A stretch of 64,000 bases of DNA, taken from positions 32,590 to 96,589 of the forward strand of contig CAMXCT020002032.1 in NCBI GenBank assembly GCA_947184155.2. The letters run 5' to 3'. Shown here piece by piece: positions 11,647 to 23,689 of this stretch. Source of the stretch: Cladocopium goreaui. Taxonomy: Eukaryota > Sar > Dinophyceae > Suessiales > Symbiodiniaceae. A program made the position numbers and the translations under genes. How positions within the stretch are numbered: position 1 is the first letter of the stretch; every line of letters starts with the position of its first letter. The notes below the pieces were generated by a model that was not told the DNA's origin, made no database searches, and saw only the letters and a list, made by a program, of their open reading frames with translations.

Positions 11647-13158
11647 GCCCTCTGTTTTTCATTGGAAGAAGTGCTTTCAACATGGCTGTGAAGCCCAGAT
11701 TCAAAGAAGTGCTTTTGTAATGGCCCCACCAGATCAAAAGCACTTATGTATACTTATGGAGATTAATGCGCTGTGTGTGGGAGTGTGTGTGTGTGTGTTT
11801 GTGTGCCAATTACAAGGCCGAAGCTACTTGTGGCGGTGGCCGACACTACTTAGCGGACGCGCGACGCGTGGCGTGGTCTAAATTACTTAGCTAAGACGCA
11901 GCGACGTATCCAAGAACCTCATCTCTCCTTCCTTCAGATGAAGCGGCAAACGTGCAAGGTAAAATGGGATTGGTCTGGGCATTGCCTTCTTCAGGTCAGC
12001 ATAGTGAGCAATGTTGAACCAATGACTCACAAGTCCATTATCATTGGTTTCATGTCATTTCAATGGCATCTCAACAACCATGTGCCAGGTGATTGATGTA
12101 CCTCAAAACCTGGATCTCTCACAACCATTATCGAAAATTCGAAAAGATGTAATTATGGCCTTTGCCGTAGTAATAGAATGTAAATTCATCCTCCTGTGAA
12201 TTTAAGGTAAAGGCTGTGTAACCATTTTGTAGTGAAGAAACGGTTTGCATAGCCTCAAGCTCTACTAAATGGATGTGCATGCATGATCGAATTTCACTAC
12301 TAAATGTGGGCCCTTGGTTCAGCTCTTCAGAAAATTCTCCGTGATTGTGGGGATTAAAAAATCCACATGGTTTCGATGATATTCAATGACCTGATTCAAA
12401 TTGGTCATGGGAAGTCTCGGTAAAATGAAATCATATCCCCATATCATATTGAATCAACATATTAACTATTAACATTCATGATCATGAGCTATGAGGCTCC
12501 TTTGAGGGGTACCAAACCTGAGTAAGTGATGGCAAAACAAACCATCAACCAACAAGTGGGGGATCTCCACTTTATCTATTTGGCACAAAATCACCATATA
12601 GGATAGGGCTTGACAAGTCATCCGAGATACAATGGACTGCGATCGAATATATCTGCGTTTGTAAGAACAATTAAATTACCCCAAATCCAGTGAGTAATAC
12701 AATCAAATATCATTATATCATGCTAAAATAATCTCACGAAGCCATTACCACGGCACGTTCATCACCCTTGTCGCCGTGTGTGTGTGTGTTTGTTTGTTTG
12801 TTTGTTTGTTTCTTTCTTTGTTTGTTTGTTTGTCTGTATGTATCGGCGTGTGCACGCGCAGGAGTACTACCCCTTTCCATGAACAAACTTCACGCAAAGG
12901 ACAAACGACAACCACAGCACAACACGAACACAGACATTGTTTTTTTCTGCTGCTGGTTCCTGATCTCAAGTCTGCCCCTCACACGACATTTGTTTTGTCG
13001 ATGGGCACTTCGCAGATCATTTCGATTTGCTTCAAATGTCTGTCTGTGGAGAAAGTCTTTAAATATATGGTCCCGTCCGGTCCGGTTGAGTTGTCGAACA
13101 GTTCCATGAAATGGCGTGGCTGGAAAAAAAACGCAACACACAACCTTCTAGTATTGCG
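11647..13158. other. Left subterminal non-coding region of element
   Basis: No gene is supported. It holds subterminal AAGTGCTTT motifs, a GTGTGTGT run near 11776-11800, a short GC-richer patch (11820-11880) and a TTTG/TGTG microsatellite at 12776-12840. Any 3' untranslated sequence of the leftmost gene would lie at the 13158 end. Confidence 0.5.
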
Positions 13159-16100
13159 CTACTTCTTTTGAAAAAGTGAGTCAATCCTCTGGCTTTTCAC
13201 AGGGACTGTTGCTGCTGTTCTAGTTGCAGGTTTTCTCTTCTTTTCATTCTCTTCCGAACTTGCCTTTGCCTTGGCTTTCGCTTTCTGGACTGCCTTTGTG
13301 GTCGGAGCGGCAGCCTTTGAACTTGCCTTTGCTGCTGCATCCGGGGCCGTCGCCTTTGGCCTCTTGGTCTTTGGCTCCGGCTCAGCTGTCAACTCTGCAA
13401 CTGCACCTGCACCCAAACAAGAACAATATCTACCCGGTACCCCCCAAGGTTGCCCAGACGGTGTTGAGTAATTGAGTATACAGAAAAAATGAAAAGGGGT
13501 AAACAAAAGTATTTTTGTTGGTTAACAGTCAATGGCCTCCTTCGAAAGTATTGGCACCAGATCCTGAAGAACCAACAATCTTCTTCTCAGCTGTCTCCTC
13601 AGGGTGATCAAGGATAGTTTCCTCGGTCTTCTCAGCCTGAACAGGTTCCCCAGGTGTGTCCTTGGTCTCAGCGATGTCGGGCTGGTGAACTTGTTCTTGA
13701 TCAGGTTGAGCAGGTTCCTGAGGTGTGTCCTTGGTCTCAGCGGTGTGAGGCATCTCCTTGGTCTCAGCGGCGTCGGGCTGGTGAACTTGTTCTTGACGAG
13801 GAGGTTGAACAGGTTCCCCAGGTGTATCCGTGGTCTCAGCGATGCCGGGCTGGTGAGGCGCATCAGCGGCGTCGGGCTGGTGAACTTGTTCTTGAAGAGG
13901 AGGTTGAACAGGTTCCCCAGGTGTATCCGTGGTCTCAGCGATGTCGGGCTGGTGAGGCGCATCCTTGGTCTCAGCGGCGTCGGGCTGGTGAACTTGTTCT
14001 TGAACAGGTTGAGCAGGCTCCTGAGGTGTGTCCTTCGTCTCAGCGGTGTTGGGCTGGTGAGGCGGAGGCGTGTCCTTGGTCTCAGCGATGTGGGGCTGCT
14101 GAACTTGTTCTTGAACAGGTTGAGCAGGTTCCTGAGGTGTGTCCTTCGTCTCAGCGGTGTTGGGCTGGTGAGGCGCTTCCTTGGTCTCAGTGGTGTTGGG
14201 CAGCTGCTGAACTGGTTCTTGAGGTGTGGAAACGGGCGGCACTGTTGTTGGAGAAGATCCGGTGTCAGCTGCAGGAAGCTGCTCACGTGGGGTCAGGTTG
14301 GCAGTGGCGGCAGTGGCTCCTGTCTCCGGCGCTGCTGCTGCTGGTGCAGGAAAACCAGTAATGCTCTCCTCCACGGCTGCATCTATTGCATCTTCCAATG
14401 CACCTTGAAGATCCTCCACATTCAGATCACCCCCTTCCCCACCAAATAGATGATCATGTTCATCTTTCAGTCGCACACCCTGCGGGGTTGAGTGCTGCTC
14501 AGTATCATCCTCCGCATCCTCCGCAACCTCCTGATCTGGCAAGGCCTGGAGAAGCAAGTCCAAGCCCGGTGACCCTTTTACCTGACAAGGGCGAACAATC
14601 TTGAACAAAAAGAAATCCCGCTGATCATAGTCACCATGAAAAGCATGATCATAAACTTGAAAACAATTAAAACTAAAACCATGTGTTCTGTATTTGCCTA
14701 GCCTGGTTTGATACCAGGTGAAAACTCTGGAGCGCCGCTGAAGAATAGAAGAAAACATTCATCCTGGATTGTTGTGCTGGTGGCGCCAAATAAATTGATT
14801 CAAGGGCGTTATGACTTGAATGGGGTGGCCTTAAGAAGGAAAACACAAAGGCAACATATGATTTCAAAACATTGAACTGTGCTGTGCTGGGTTGGGTGAA
14901 ACTAGAAGCATAGAATGTGTCCAGTCTTCAGTCAGTGCCCTGAGTGCCCTGGTCCTGAAAGCAATGGAGACATCTGTCAACGACTTCTCACAGAATACCA
15001 TCCCGCTGGGGACATACAACACGTCGCCCGTCTTCAAGAATCCAGCTACCAGTGACGGCATGCCTTGTGGTTGCTGATACCCTTATAGGATCCCACAGGG
15101 TCAAAACAATGACGGCCCCTTCATCTATAAAAGTGTAAACCCGGGTTGGCCTCTTAACGCTGAACTCAGAAACGAAAAACAACTCATCGGTACAAAAACT
15201 GCTAATCAAGTTTCAAGTTTCTCATCTCGTCCGGAAGTTGGGAAGCTGTCATTGCTTGCAACTTGTCTCGCGCTAGTTGCAATGACTCAGTTTGGAAGAA
15301 TGAGAAGCAGTCTTCCGCCAAAGCCATCACAATGATCTTCGTGCCACACACCTGGATGCAGGGCCGGGTATGTTCTCGAAAATGAAAAATGAGGGTGAAC
15401 TCAAACAGTCAGTATAAGAATGTTTAGTACATATGAACAAATGTCAAGTCAAGAGGAAGAAACATCCTCCAGCCAACCTCCAAACCAAACCCCAACTTGA
15501 ACTTGAACCGAAGCAACTTGAAGCCGGATGTTGCCGATAGACTGGTTCTCAATGCCATAGTAGCATGAGTGCTGCTTCATGCCACAAACGCAAAGTGAAG
15601 CAAGCTCCGTGGCGGCTTGCTGACTGTCACCAGAAAATCCTGGCATGAGTTTTTTGTAAGTGGGGTCAGCATCATGACTGGTCCTGAACACAATTATCCT
15701 TACGGAAAATTTTGGATGATGTGAACGGACAAGAGCTAGACAACTTGAAGCCTGTCACATCAATCAATATCATGAAAACTTTTGACTTTTGAGCGTGTAG
15801 AACTGTAGAACCTAATTTTCGACAGGTAAGTGATCAAACCTTGATCGAGGGTGCGTTCCAGCATCCTCTCGGAGACAAACACGCCATTCATCTTTGACTC
15901 CCACATTTCCTCAGGGAGGAAGTCGAATAGCCCACTTTCCATGGCCAACAGAGCTTTCTTCGCGTCGGGGTCTTCGCTCCCGTCAGGCGACTTGCAGTTC
16001 AATAAAGCCCTGGGTGAATGAAATTCAGTGAAATGTTGCAGAAATGTAAAAAAGACAAAGACAGCAAGTAAGTACACAATTTTGCTCACATGTTTGTGAT

Positions 16101-17450
16101 CTGCAAACCCCTCATTTTGTCTTGTCTTGCTCTACTCACCCCACATGAGACAAAAAAGTCCAAATAATTACAAAATACAAGCATCTAAACACCGAAAGTC
16201 CTTTTGTTACAGCCTAGGCACGAAAGACGATCAAGCTCAGATGACTTCGTCTTTTCCTTGAAGGTATCCACAATGTTGTCAAAGAACTTTCTTGTCGATG
16301 CTTCTTTGCAAATGGTGCCCAGTACGTTTCTCCCTTTGCGCACGATCAGTGGCTTCCCCAAATCGGTGTTGCCATCCATGTCCTTGACAACGTCCATGGG
16401 GCGTTTCGCGTTGACCAACCTGGATGACCAGTAAAGTAATCACAAACACAAACACAATGATATGCTTTATAACTTTGATTGCTCACATTCTCACATTAGA
16501 AAGAAAGTATAAGAAGTTTCACATTTATAACAACTTTGATTGCACCCCCTGTGCACACAATGCATCATGCGTGTTATCAAGAAAAAATATGTGCAACCAA
16601 GCAGCTTGAAGATCTTCAAGACTTCCGGGTCCGAGTCTGCCATGCTCTGCAAGTTGGGGCGTCCCTGCAGTCCTCCGTGGGTGACACTCTTTGGATTGCC
16701 AGTAGCCCTAGCCATTTGCTCTTGGAATCTCTCTCTCGCTTTGTTGGTAGACTTGACCATCTGGACAAAATCCAAAAGAGACCTTCGCAGTGAGGAGATG
16801 CAAGTCTTCACACCCTTGACCACTTTCATCAACTCTTCATGTTGGTTGTCGATGCAATCCTTTGTGTTCAATGACTCGTAGATTTTTTCCGGGTTCTTGA
16901 TGTCCACATATGCCTGCACTTCACCTTGACACTGTTCTGTCAGAAAGGGATCGCTTTGAATATGTTTCCTGGCGTTCTCAGTGCCATTGGATGGATCGGC
17001 GGAGCCACCCTCAAGGTCTGAAACATCCATGGAATCCGACCCCAAACTAAGAAACTGCAACAAGCGATGCCGGTCAAGAACATTGTACATCATCTTGACA
17101 AGTGCCGCATCGTCTCCAAGCTGCAGAGACTGATCAGAAAGGAGACGATCTTCTGAAACCCCAGAGCTCTTCAAGGAAAGGGCTTTGGTCTTGAAGTCTG
17201 CCTGCTCTTTGTAGAACTCTTTGACCTTGCTGTCCAGCTCCCGAAACGATGCCTGCAAAAACTTCAGGTGGGTGATCATCTTGGTAGCTGTTCTCAAACG
17301 GTATGTACCAACATCGACCTTTTTGCTGCTGCTGCTGCCAGCTTTGGAGGCGCTGCCCTTGTTCTTGTTCTTGCCGCTGTTACTCTTTCTGCCATTGCCA
17401 GAGCCAGCAGGAAGTGGAATGATGCAAGTCTCATCCGAAGTAGCCTCCAT
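13159..17450 (-). CDS. Large hypothetical with cupin-like patch and PIP-like tail
   Basis: Probable exons, 5' to 3': 17450-16603 (start MEATSDET; Lys/Ser-rich then helical), ~16420-16212, 16010-15824, ~15678-15526, 15351-~15217, perhaps ~15162-15095, ~15065-14910, ~14660-13534, and 13406-13159. The first intron seems to use a GC donor, which keeps the frame (IFKL joined to LVNAKRP). The ~15.0-kb exon reads FLKTGDVLYVPSGMVF. This recalls a cupin/JmjC strand (GDxLYxPxG) but without the usual metal-binding histidine. The next large exon encodes about ten imperfect AETKDTPQEP...QEQVHQPD repeats, likely disordered. The last exon is Ala/Lys-rich and ends SQRIDSLFQKK, close to a PCNA-interacting peptide but with Ser in place of the first Gln. 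The function is unknown; a nuclear, DNA-associated role is an inference. It could be two genes. Confidence 0.6.
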
Positions 17451-17650
17451 GAGAAACTCCGAAGACTTAGTAGGCGGAGGGAGGGCGGAGTCTCAATGTC
17501 GAAACGTGAAATAGCTAATTGGCTGAAAACTAAAACCCGCCACCAAATCTAATTTCAAACTATCCGTGCTCATCATCGTGAGTGAGCAAAGATACAGAAG
17601 CAGACAGGAAAAATGATAAATTATAAGAGGAAAATAATCTGGATATAGTA

Positions 17651-18685
17651 CTATATCAACCCAGTCCCAGAAGCTTTGAAGAAGGTCTCATCCGCAGACA
17701 TGGTCAAGAACGACAGGGTCCGTTGCTTTGCTGCCAAGGCAGCCTTGGTATTTGCTTCCTTGCTCTGCTCAACCACGGATGCTGACCGTTTGTCATCATG
17801 GATGAACTCTTTCGATTTCTTGATCTCAACCTGGACATAGACATGCTGAACTCTCTCCACACGACCGGTCTTGGCATCGTAGATGTCAATCATCTCCTGA
17901 TTGTTAAAAAATACAGGTTTAGACACAGATGTCAGTCCATGTCCAAACATATCCGTTTTTTTTTGTTTAAACTTGAAACACCTTTGTTGAAAGAAAACGA
18001 AAACCTTTTCACCCATGAAGTCAATCAACCAACCGCTGTCCTTCTCCGTGGCCGTGTTGCTTGGGTTCACATCACGAATCCATGCCTCTTGGGCTTGTTC
18101 TCGTGTCAATCTATCGCACTCCGGAACCTTCTGAGTATAGTGCTCTATGTAGACAGAATGCTTCATAGCTAGCCATCCAGCGCCAAGTTTTGATCGCTTG
18201 GTGGTCTCTGTCGTTTCCGAGTAAAGAACCTCGGATGGATGATGGATGACGGAAACATGTTGAAACTTGAAGTCTTAAACTTAAACCTAGACACCTTTAG
18301 ATACACAAAGAGAAGGGGGGTTGCGGGTGCCAACCCTGAATTAAAAAAAAATACTTTCACATTGATAAGTCCCAAGAACCGACCTGGGGTTGAAAGGCTG
18401 GCGCTGGTGACCCCGGCCAGTTTTTTTGCCACCAGCCGTCGAGCTCTCGTACTCTGCAAAGATTTTGCGGTACTTCTCTGGGTCCTCCTTTGACAAGTTC
18501 TGGAGGTACTTGCTGGTGGACTCGTCATCTTTGCTGCCCTCTGATCCTTTGCTAGCAGTCAAGATAGCACGTAGACCCAGGCTGCACTTTGGACAGTGGG
18601 CTTGATAGCGTGTGCTACGTCTTGATTGAAAGTCATCGTCAGAGAACTCAACCTGGCAAACAATGCAAATTTCTTTGGAAGCCAT
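17651..18685 (-). CDS. Two-CxxC (zinc-ribbon-like) small protein
   Basis: There are three exons: 18685-18384 (start MASKEICIVC), 18229-18005 and 17896-17651 (ends GTGLI, TAG), giving about 257 residues. Each intron begins GT and ends AG. The N-terminus has CIVC followed about 24 residues later by CPKC, a spacing that can chelate one zinc ion. A charged helical stretch follows (KYLQNLSKEDPEKYRKIF). The second exon reads REQAQEAWIRDV and the last is rich in charged helix. I recall similar CxxC proteins with an EQAxxxW-like segment as multicopy hypotheticals in dinoflagellates, but could not check. The gene lies just 5' of the large gene starting at 17450 on the same strand, inside the transposon. 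It may be a DNA-binding or accessory factor; that is inference. Confidence 0.7.
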
Positions 18686-19115
18686 TGTGTCAGCCAGTGG
18701 CCATGGCAAGTGAAAAAACCAGGCCGACCCTGTCAGGGACAGTTGAAAATGGAATGTTGGGCCATCAGGCGTCAAGTGAAGTGAAATAAATGGTTTGATC
18801 ATGCCTAGTGAAGGCTCAAGTTCAATCTCTTGATGGCCAGGAAGTCACCAACCCAAACTATTCAAACGGCTGCCTGAAACAAAACAAACCCGGTCATCAC
18901 CCGGCAATCTTTCCAGAAACATTTTCACTTCCAACTGCGCATGATTGTCCAATTTGTTTGACGCAACTTACTGGGAAAATGGAGAAAGGTAGGCCAGTAG
19001 CTAATTGGCTGGCTGGCTGGCAAGATTCACCTTTCTCTGATCTACCGGGCGCACATTTGAGCCACATCAAAAAAATGTCAGCAAAAGCTGAGAAGCTTCG
19101 CCAACTAGTTTAAGC

Positions 19116-22100
19116 TCATCCCTCATGTTCATCCTCCATGTCCTTGTCCCCATTCCCATCAGAGCCGTCCTCATTCTCGGATTCAGACAAAAAAACGTGC
19201 TTGGCCGAAGGAGCTAACACAGGACGAACGGTGGCTGGAATGGCCTCAAACTCGGCAGTGGGCATCACAAACGAAAGGGAGAAGGCCAGCAGAGCGGTCA
19301 TGCATCCCTGCTGGAAACTGTTGCCACTAAGACGCTTCTGGGCAGTGGTGGACACAATGCTGGCATCAAAGAACGGTTCTGAACATCCTGCAGCCTTCAA
19401 CGAATCTGGGTACATTGGAATGCCCTGCATCTCCAGCATCTCCTTCCAACAAGATTTGTAGTAAGGTCTGAAGATAATGAGAAGGTGACCAACAATGGAA
19501 TAAATGACTCATGATAAAGAACCATTTAATTTAGATAATGGAATGGCCAACAAAATATATGTGCAACATAGATGGGATACCAACAACATATACTAATTGG
19601 AAGATCGCGATCATCAAACTAGAACTGGAAGAGAGACAGAACAAAAAATAACAACCACACCGTAACAAACCGACCCCCGTGTCCTTGGGACAAAAGGGCC
19701 TTCCTTGCAAGATGCCCCAAATTGTGGTGCTCGATGCGAGCAGCACCGGAGCGATCTGGCCCAAGTGCTCTTGAACCAGCGGGTTCTGTGAAAGGTTGAT
19801 GGCCACCTCCCGACTATGTAAAAGCGCTTCCCTCACCTTTTCCATCCTGAGAGCGCTCTGGAGATGAACACTGGCAGCCACAGGAAGCAAGTCTGTCCAC
19901 GGAGATGTTGCTGCTTTTTTGGCCTTGCTGCCGGCTATAGGCTGTACACCCACCCATGTCTAGAAAGTCTTTGAGTTGGAGTCCGTTGGAGGTTCAGGAA
20001 GTAAAACATACCATAACTTTCTTAGGAAATCAAAATCAAAACAATCCATTCCACCGGCATGCGTGCCACAGGGAAACAAAATGACCAAAACCAAGGATCA
20101 TTCTGAGCCATTTGAGATCGCAGTAGCTGCACCTGCAGGTACAGTACAGTCAGGTACTACATTGACCGCAGTGACAACTAAAACCGATTAACACCTTTCA
20201 GAATTCAAACTTGATGCTCGAAAACTTGATGGATAGATACCTCATGACTCCCATCTTTACACATTACAAAAACAAAGTGGCACTGAAACATTTGTGTATT
20301 TCGCAAGTCTTGCCTCATCCTCTGGAGCTGCAAAGAATGCTCGGCAATCCATTCCAGGTGAAATGAACAACCTGTATATGTCATCCAATCCCCGAAGCAA
20401 AGTCATGTCCTCCCTGATCAAAAGACTGTAGAGCCTTGTTCTGCGGATGGGGAAGCCGTAGTCTGTTGGACGGGTGAGGATCGATTCACAACGGTACCCC
20501 GGAAAAAGGGCAGCAAAGATCTTTGCATCAAAGGTTTGAGTGCACTCGTGCACGAACACCCGTGGACGGGTCTTCCGCAGAACTGCACACATGATGGCGA
20601 AGGCCAGAACTGATGGACCCAGGAATCCGGTTCTTGATCCCATGCTGCTCCTCCAGGGATGCATGATGTTAAAGCGAAACTATGATCCCTTTGAGACTGA
20701 AGCCTTGGCACTGTACATGGTTACTAAAGTCACTAGTATGAACATGTTGATTGCTTAACAACAGACAACAGTCAACAGAAAAGAAAACTTGTTTTCAACC
20801 GCTTCAGTCCAGTCTTTGCATGTGCTCCCCACCACTGCTAGGAGCAACTCCAGCTCGGACAACTCCTTGAGGGATACCTCATAAGCGTGCCAAGTCAAAC
20901 CTGAAAATTCATGCAGTGACCATGTGAGGAAAACTTCTTTTGCCTAGTAGCCTAGCGGCTCCTGGAAGGCTAGCAACCCTAAGACCTTACTGACTGCATG
21001 TACTCTTTCTATCTCTTGCTACTAGATACGGCTCAACGGTTCAACTCTTATTTTGTTTGTTAAGTTAAATTAAACTGATTATGGTAACCACCACAGTGAC
21101 TGCCACATTGGTCCAAATCCCTTTTCACCCAGCCACTGGTGCATCGCCACCTGTTGAAACCGCATCTTTGAGCATCTTTTTCTTTTCGATCTCCTCAACC
21201 AAATCCCTAACCAACTGCTGCGCCATGCTTGCCAGCTCTTGCTTTGCACTTCGGACTGCCTTGGCTGCTTCCTTCTCAGCCTTCTCGGGGTCCACAAGGT
21301 CCTTCCCCTTGCCCTTGCGGCTTTTGGTGTTCTTCTTGCCGTGGGAAGTAGAAGCCGTTGGCTTTGCAGCCGCTGCAGACGGTTTGATATTCATTTTCTT
21401 GTAGAGAGATTGGCATTCACTTTTCTTCCGCTCGATCACCTCCAAAAGGCATTCTGCGCTTCCTTCTGTAAGGAAGTCCTCCAAAGAGTGGACCAAGAAG
21501 TCTGGAGCATCCTTGGTTGGGATCTGGGCTGGGCTGGTTCGAAACGATTTAGAAAATAGTTATTCGCATTATGGTCAAACAATCAAACCCGGCAAACCCC
21601 CAAAGTCTTGCAAAAGCAGGGGAAGCGGATGAGCAAAATGCAATTTTTCTTCATGCCATGATCAAGAATCTCGGTGGGCTTTCAGTACCCTTTGGCAGTC
21701 GGCATTGAAATCGCATGCCAATAGGTTCCTAGGCTTCGTGGGGTAGCCAACTTCCGACTCCAACTTATTCTTTTCCACATAGGAACGAAGAGCTGTGGTT
21801 GTCAGCGATGTTGCAATCTCTGCACCTCCAAGTCCAGAGTACAAAGGCAACACTGACAAAGACGACAGGTTTCTGGACAGCCTGCTCAACGGATCCAAAC
21901 CAAAATGTTTGTGGATCCTCTCCAAGTTCCGCATGGGGTAGGAGAACATCTCGGTCCTGCTTCGTGTGGCCTCTGGCAAAGATGGTTTCTCTGGGCTCGG
22001 TGGCAACTCATCATTGGCCTGAAAATCCAAGAAGGACTCCATTGATGGCCTTGGTTCTGGGCTGGAAGGTGCTGGTGCCAGCACTGGCTCCTCCTCTTCA

Positions 22101-22534
22101 CTCTTTACTTCTGCACTGGTTCCCTGTCCCTGTTCTGACTGTTGGCTCTTTGCTCTTTGCAACACAAGCTGGCCTCTCTTTCGCCTGGGTGGCTTCTCTG
22201 CATCTGAATCTCCAGTCTCTTCCGCTTTGACTCCCTGTACAGCCAACCTTTGCTGGCCTTCAGGCGGTGGCATGTCAAAAGGATTGGGCTCTTGTGCTCC
22301 ACTTGTTGCCTTGCTAGGCCTCTTCAACGCAGAGCGCCGACGCCGACGGCTGTGTGAAACCTGGCCATCTGGTGCAGCCTCTGCTCTCTTCTTTGCTGCT
22401 GGTCTTGACTTGGCTGCGGTCCTTTTGGGTGCTGCTTTTGCCTTTGCCTTTGATTTTCGAACTTTTGCAACTTTACTTTTTGCCGCAGTGCTGAGCTTGG
22501 CCTTGGCCAAAGCATCTGCTTTGGTTTTAGCCAT
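19116..22534 (-). CDS. C5 cytosine DNA methyltransferase-like protein
   Basis: Six probable exons: 22534-~21672, ~21537-21112, 20900-20800, ~20656-20290, ~19961-19677 and 19467-19116 (TGA), giving roughly 800 residues. The N-terminal 75 residues are Lys/Ala/Arg-rich, like a histone tail or nuclear-localisation region. Then come family motifs in the correct order. LPLYSGLGGAEIATS (about residue 230) is the S-adenosylmethionine motif I. LLACDFNADC is motif II. GSTCKDWTE at about 20.82 kb is a divergent motif IV, with the cysteine codon at 20818-20820. VFVHECTQTFD is motif VI, with the catalytic Glu in HEC rather than ENV. YGFPIRRTRLY is motif VIII. LSGNSFQQG in the last exon is motif X. The C-terminus is acidic. 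A charged helix-rich insert (second exon) separates motifs II and IV. Divergence at motif IV (TC for PC) leaves catalytic activity uncertain. Confidence 0.82.
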
Positions 22535-22818
22535 GGCCTGCTGGAGGCCTGGAAAATCCTAGACTTGAAATTTGAGCCAGGACTCAGAACGCGGGAGTCA
22601 GGAGTCTTGTTTCATGAGCCCATGGGTCATGAGTCATGAGCTGAGCTGTGGTCACTGTTAATGGTAACCTGGTTAAGGCTGCCTGTTACTTGCTAAACTC
22701 AAACTACATCACCTTCTGCTGTTTTTCCTGAAAAGAACAAAACAAAACCAGAACTGCTGCCTTTTCCCTTGTTGAAACACTGTGCTGTGGCTGGCCTGAA
22801 TGCGTCTGGAGTTTTGTT

Positions 22819-23215
22819 TCAAACAAATCCATCGCACACATTTGGCCAATATAGATTTAGCAAGGCTGACTCACAAGCCCTCTTGGAGCTGTAGACTTTG
22901 TCATCTCCCAGCCATACTGCGTTGCCACGGTCAGCAGCGACAGCTGATGACAGTGCTGCCCTAACATGTGGACGTCGGGCATCATCAGACTCAAGGCTAC
23001 CAGGATTGATTCCCAAATCAGAGAACCGTTGCCGGATGAATGGCAACAGTCTAAGACAAGCAGTACGCCTCTTCTTGCTGTGCCTGCCTGGATACAAGGT
23101 GTCTGCAGCTTCAGCATCAGTCCCATCAGAACTGCCAGAACTGGAACTTGAACTGGATGAAGACGAAGAACTTGAACCAGCCTCACCCCGGACAACATCA
23201 CCAGCAGCTTAAAGA
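22819..23215 (-). CDS. Terminal exon, serine-rich hypothetical
   Basis: After a CTTTAAG acceptor near 23211, the minus frame reads through a run of about twelve serines, then SDGTDAEAADTLYPG, a basic RHSKKRRTACLRLLPFIRQRF segment, and ends NVCDGFV at a TGA near 22819. The mixed composition and good acceptor support a real exon. It lies between the methyltransferase gene and the gene starting at 29357, on the same strand. It is probably the 3' exon of that upstream gene, across long introns filled with repeats, but it could also be a separate small gene. No function is recognised. Confidence 0.5.
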
Positions 23216-23689
23216 TGGTAAAAACAATGTGACCCTTGGGAAAACAAAGCTTTGAAAAAGCTAGGAACATAGAGGCAAGAATATTGAAAAAACAAAGGAT
23301 CGGAAGCTCAACGGAGAGCAGCATCCGTTGGGGTTCGGAGCAAGACAGTTTACAAGGGGATGAGGGGTGATACCGAGGAAGGAGTGGCGAAGGGTTGCAA
23401 AGCAAGGACAGTAATGGGTATAATACAAACACCATGATAAAGTAGATGAATGTAAGAAGAACATAGATGGGTATACAGGACGGTCCACATGTTGATAGTC
23501 TTGATATGTCCATGTGCCAGAGCTGCAGCATCACACAGTAGTGGCAGAAAAGTAGGTCAGAAGCAGGTGATATATACATATATATATATATACATATTAT
23601 GTATCTGGATTCCCTATCTACCATGAATTCAGCAAAAGTGGCTAGCCAAAAACACATGATTAAACTTGCTTCACCAGAAAAAAGGACGA

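Noticed and set aside
13604-14449. Plus-strand frame rich in LSGVGLVNLFL
   Set aside because: It is the opposite strand of the coding Pro/Gln/Thr repeat exon of the minus-strand gene.
14864-15061. JmjC demethylase call from GDVLYVPSG
   Set aside because: The metal-binding histidines of the family are not visible; kept only as a cupin-like resemblance.
19116-22534. Methyltransferase as part of a LINE-type retrotransposon
   Set aside because: I saw no reverse transcriptase or endonuclease motifs nearby, and the unit is bounded by inverted termini and an 8-bp duplication.
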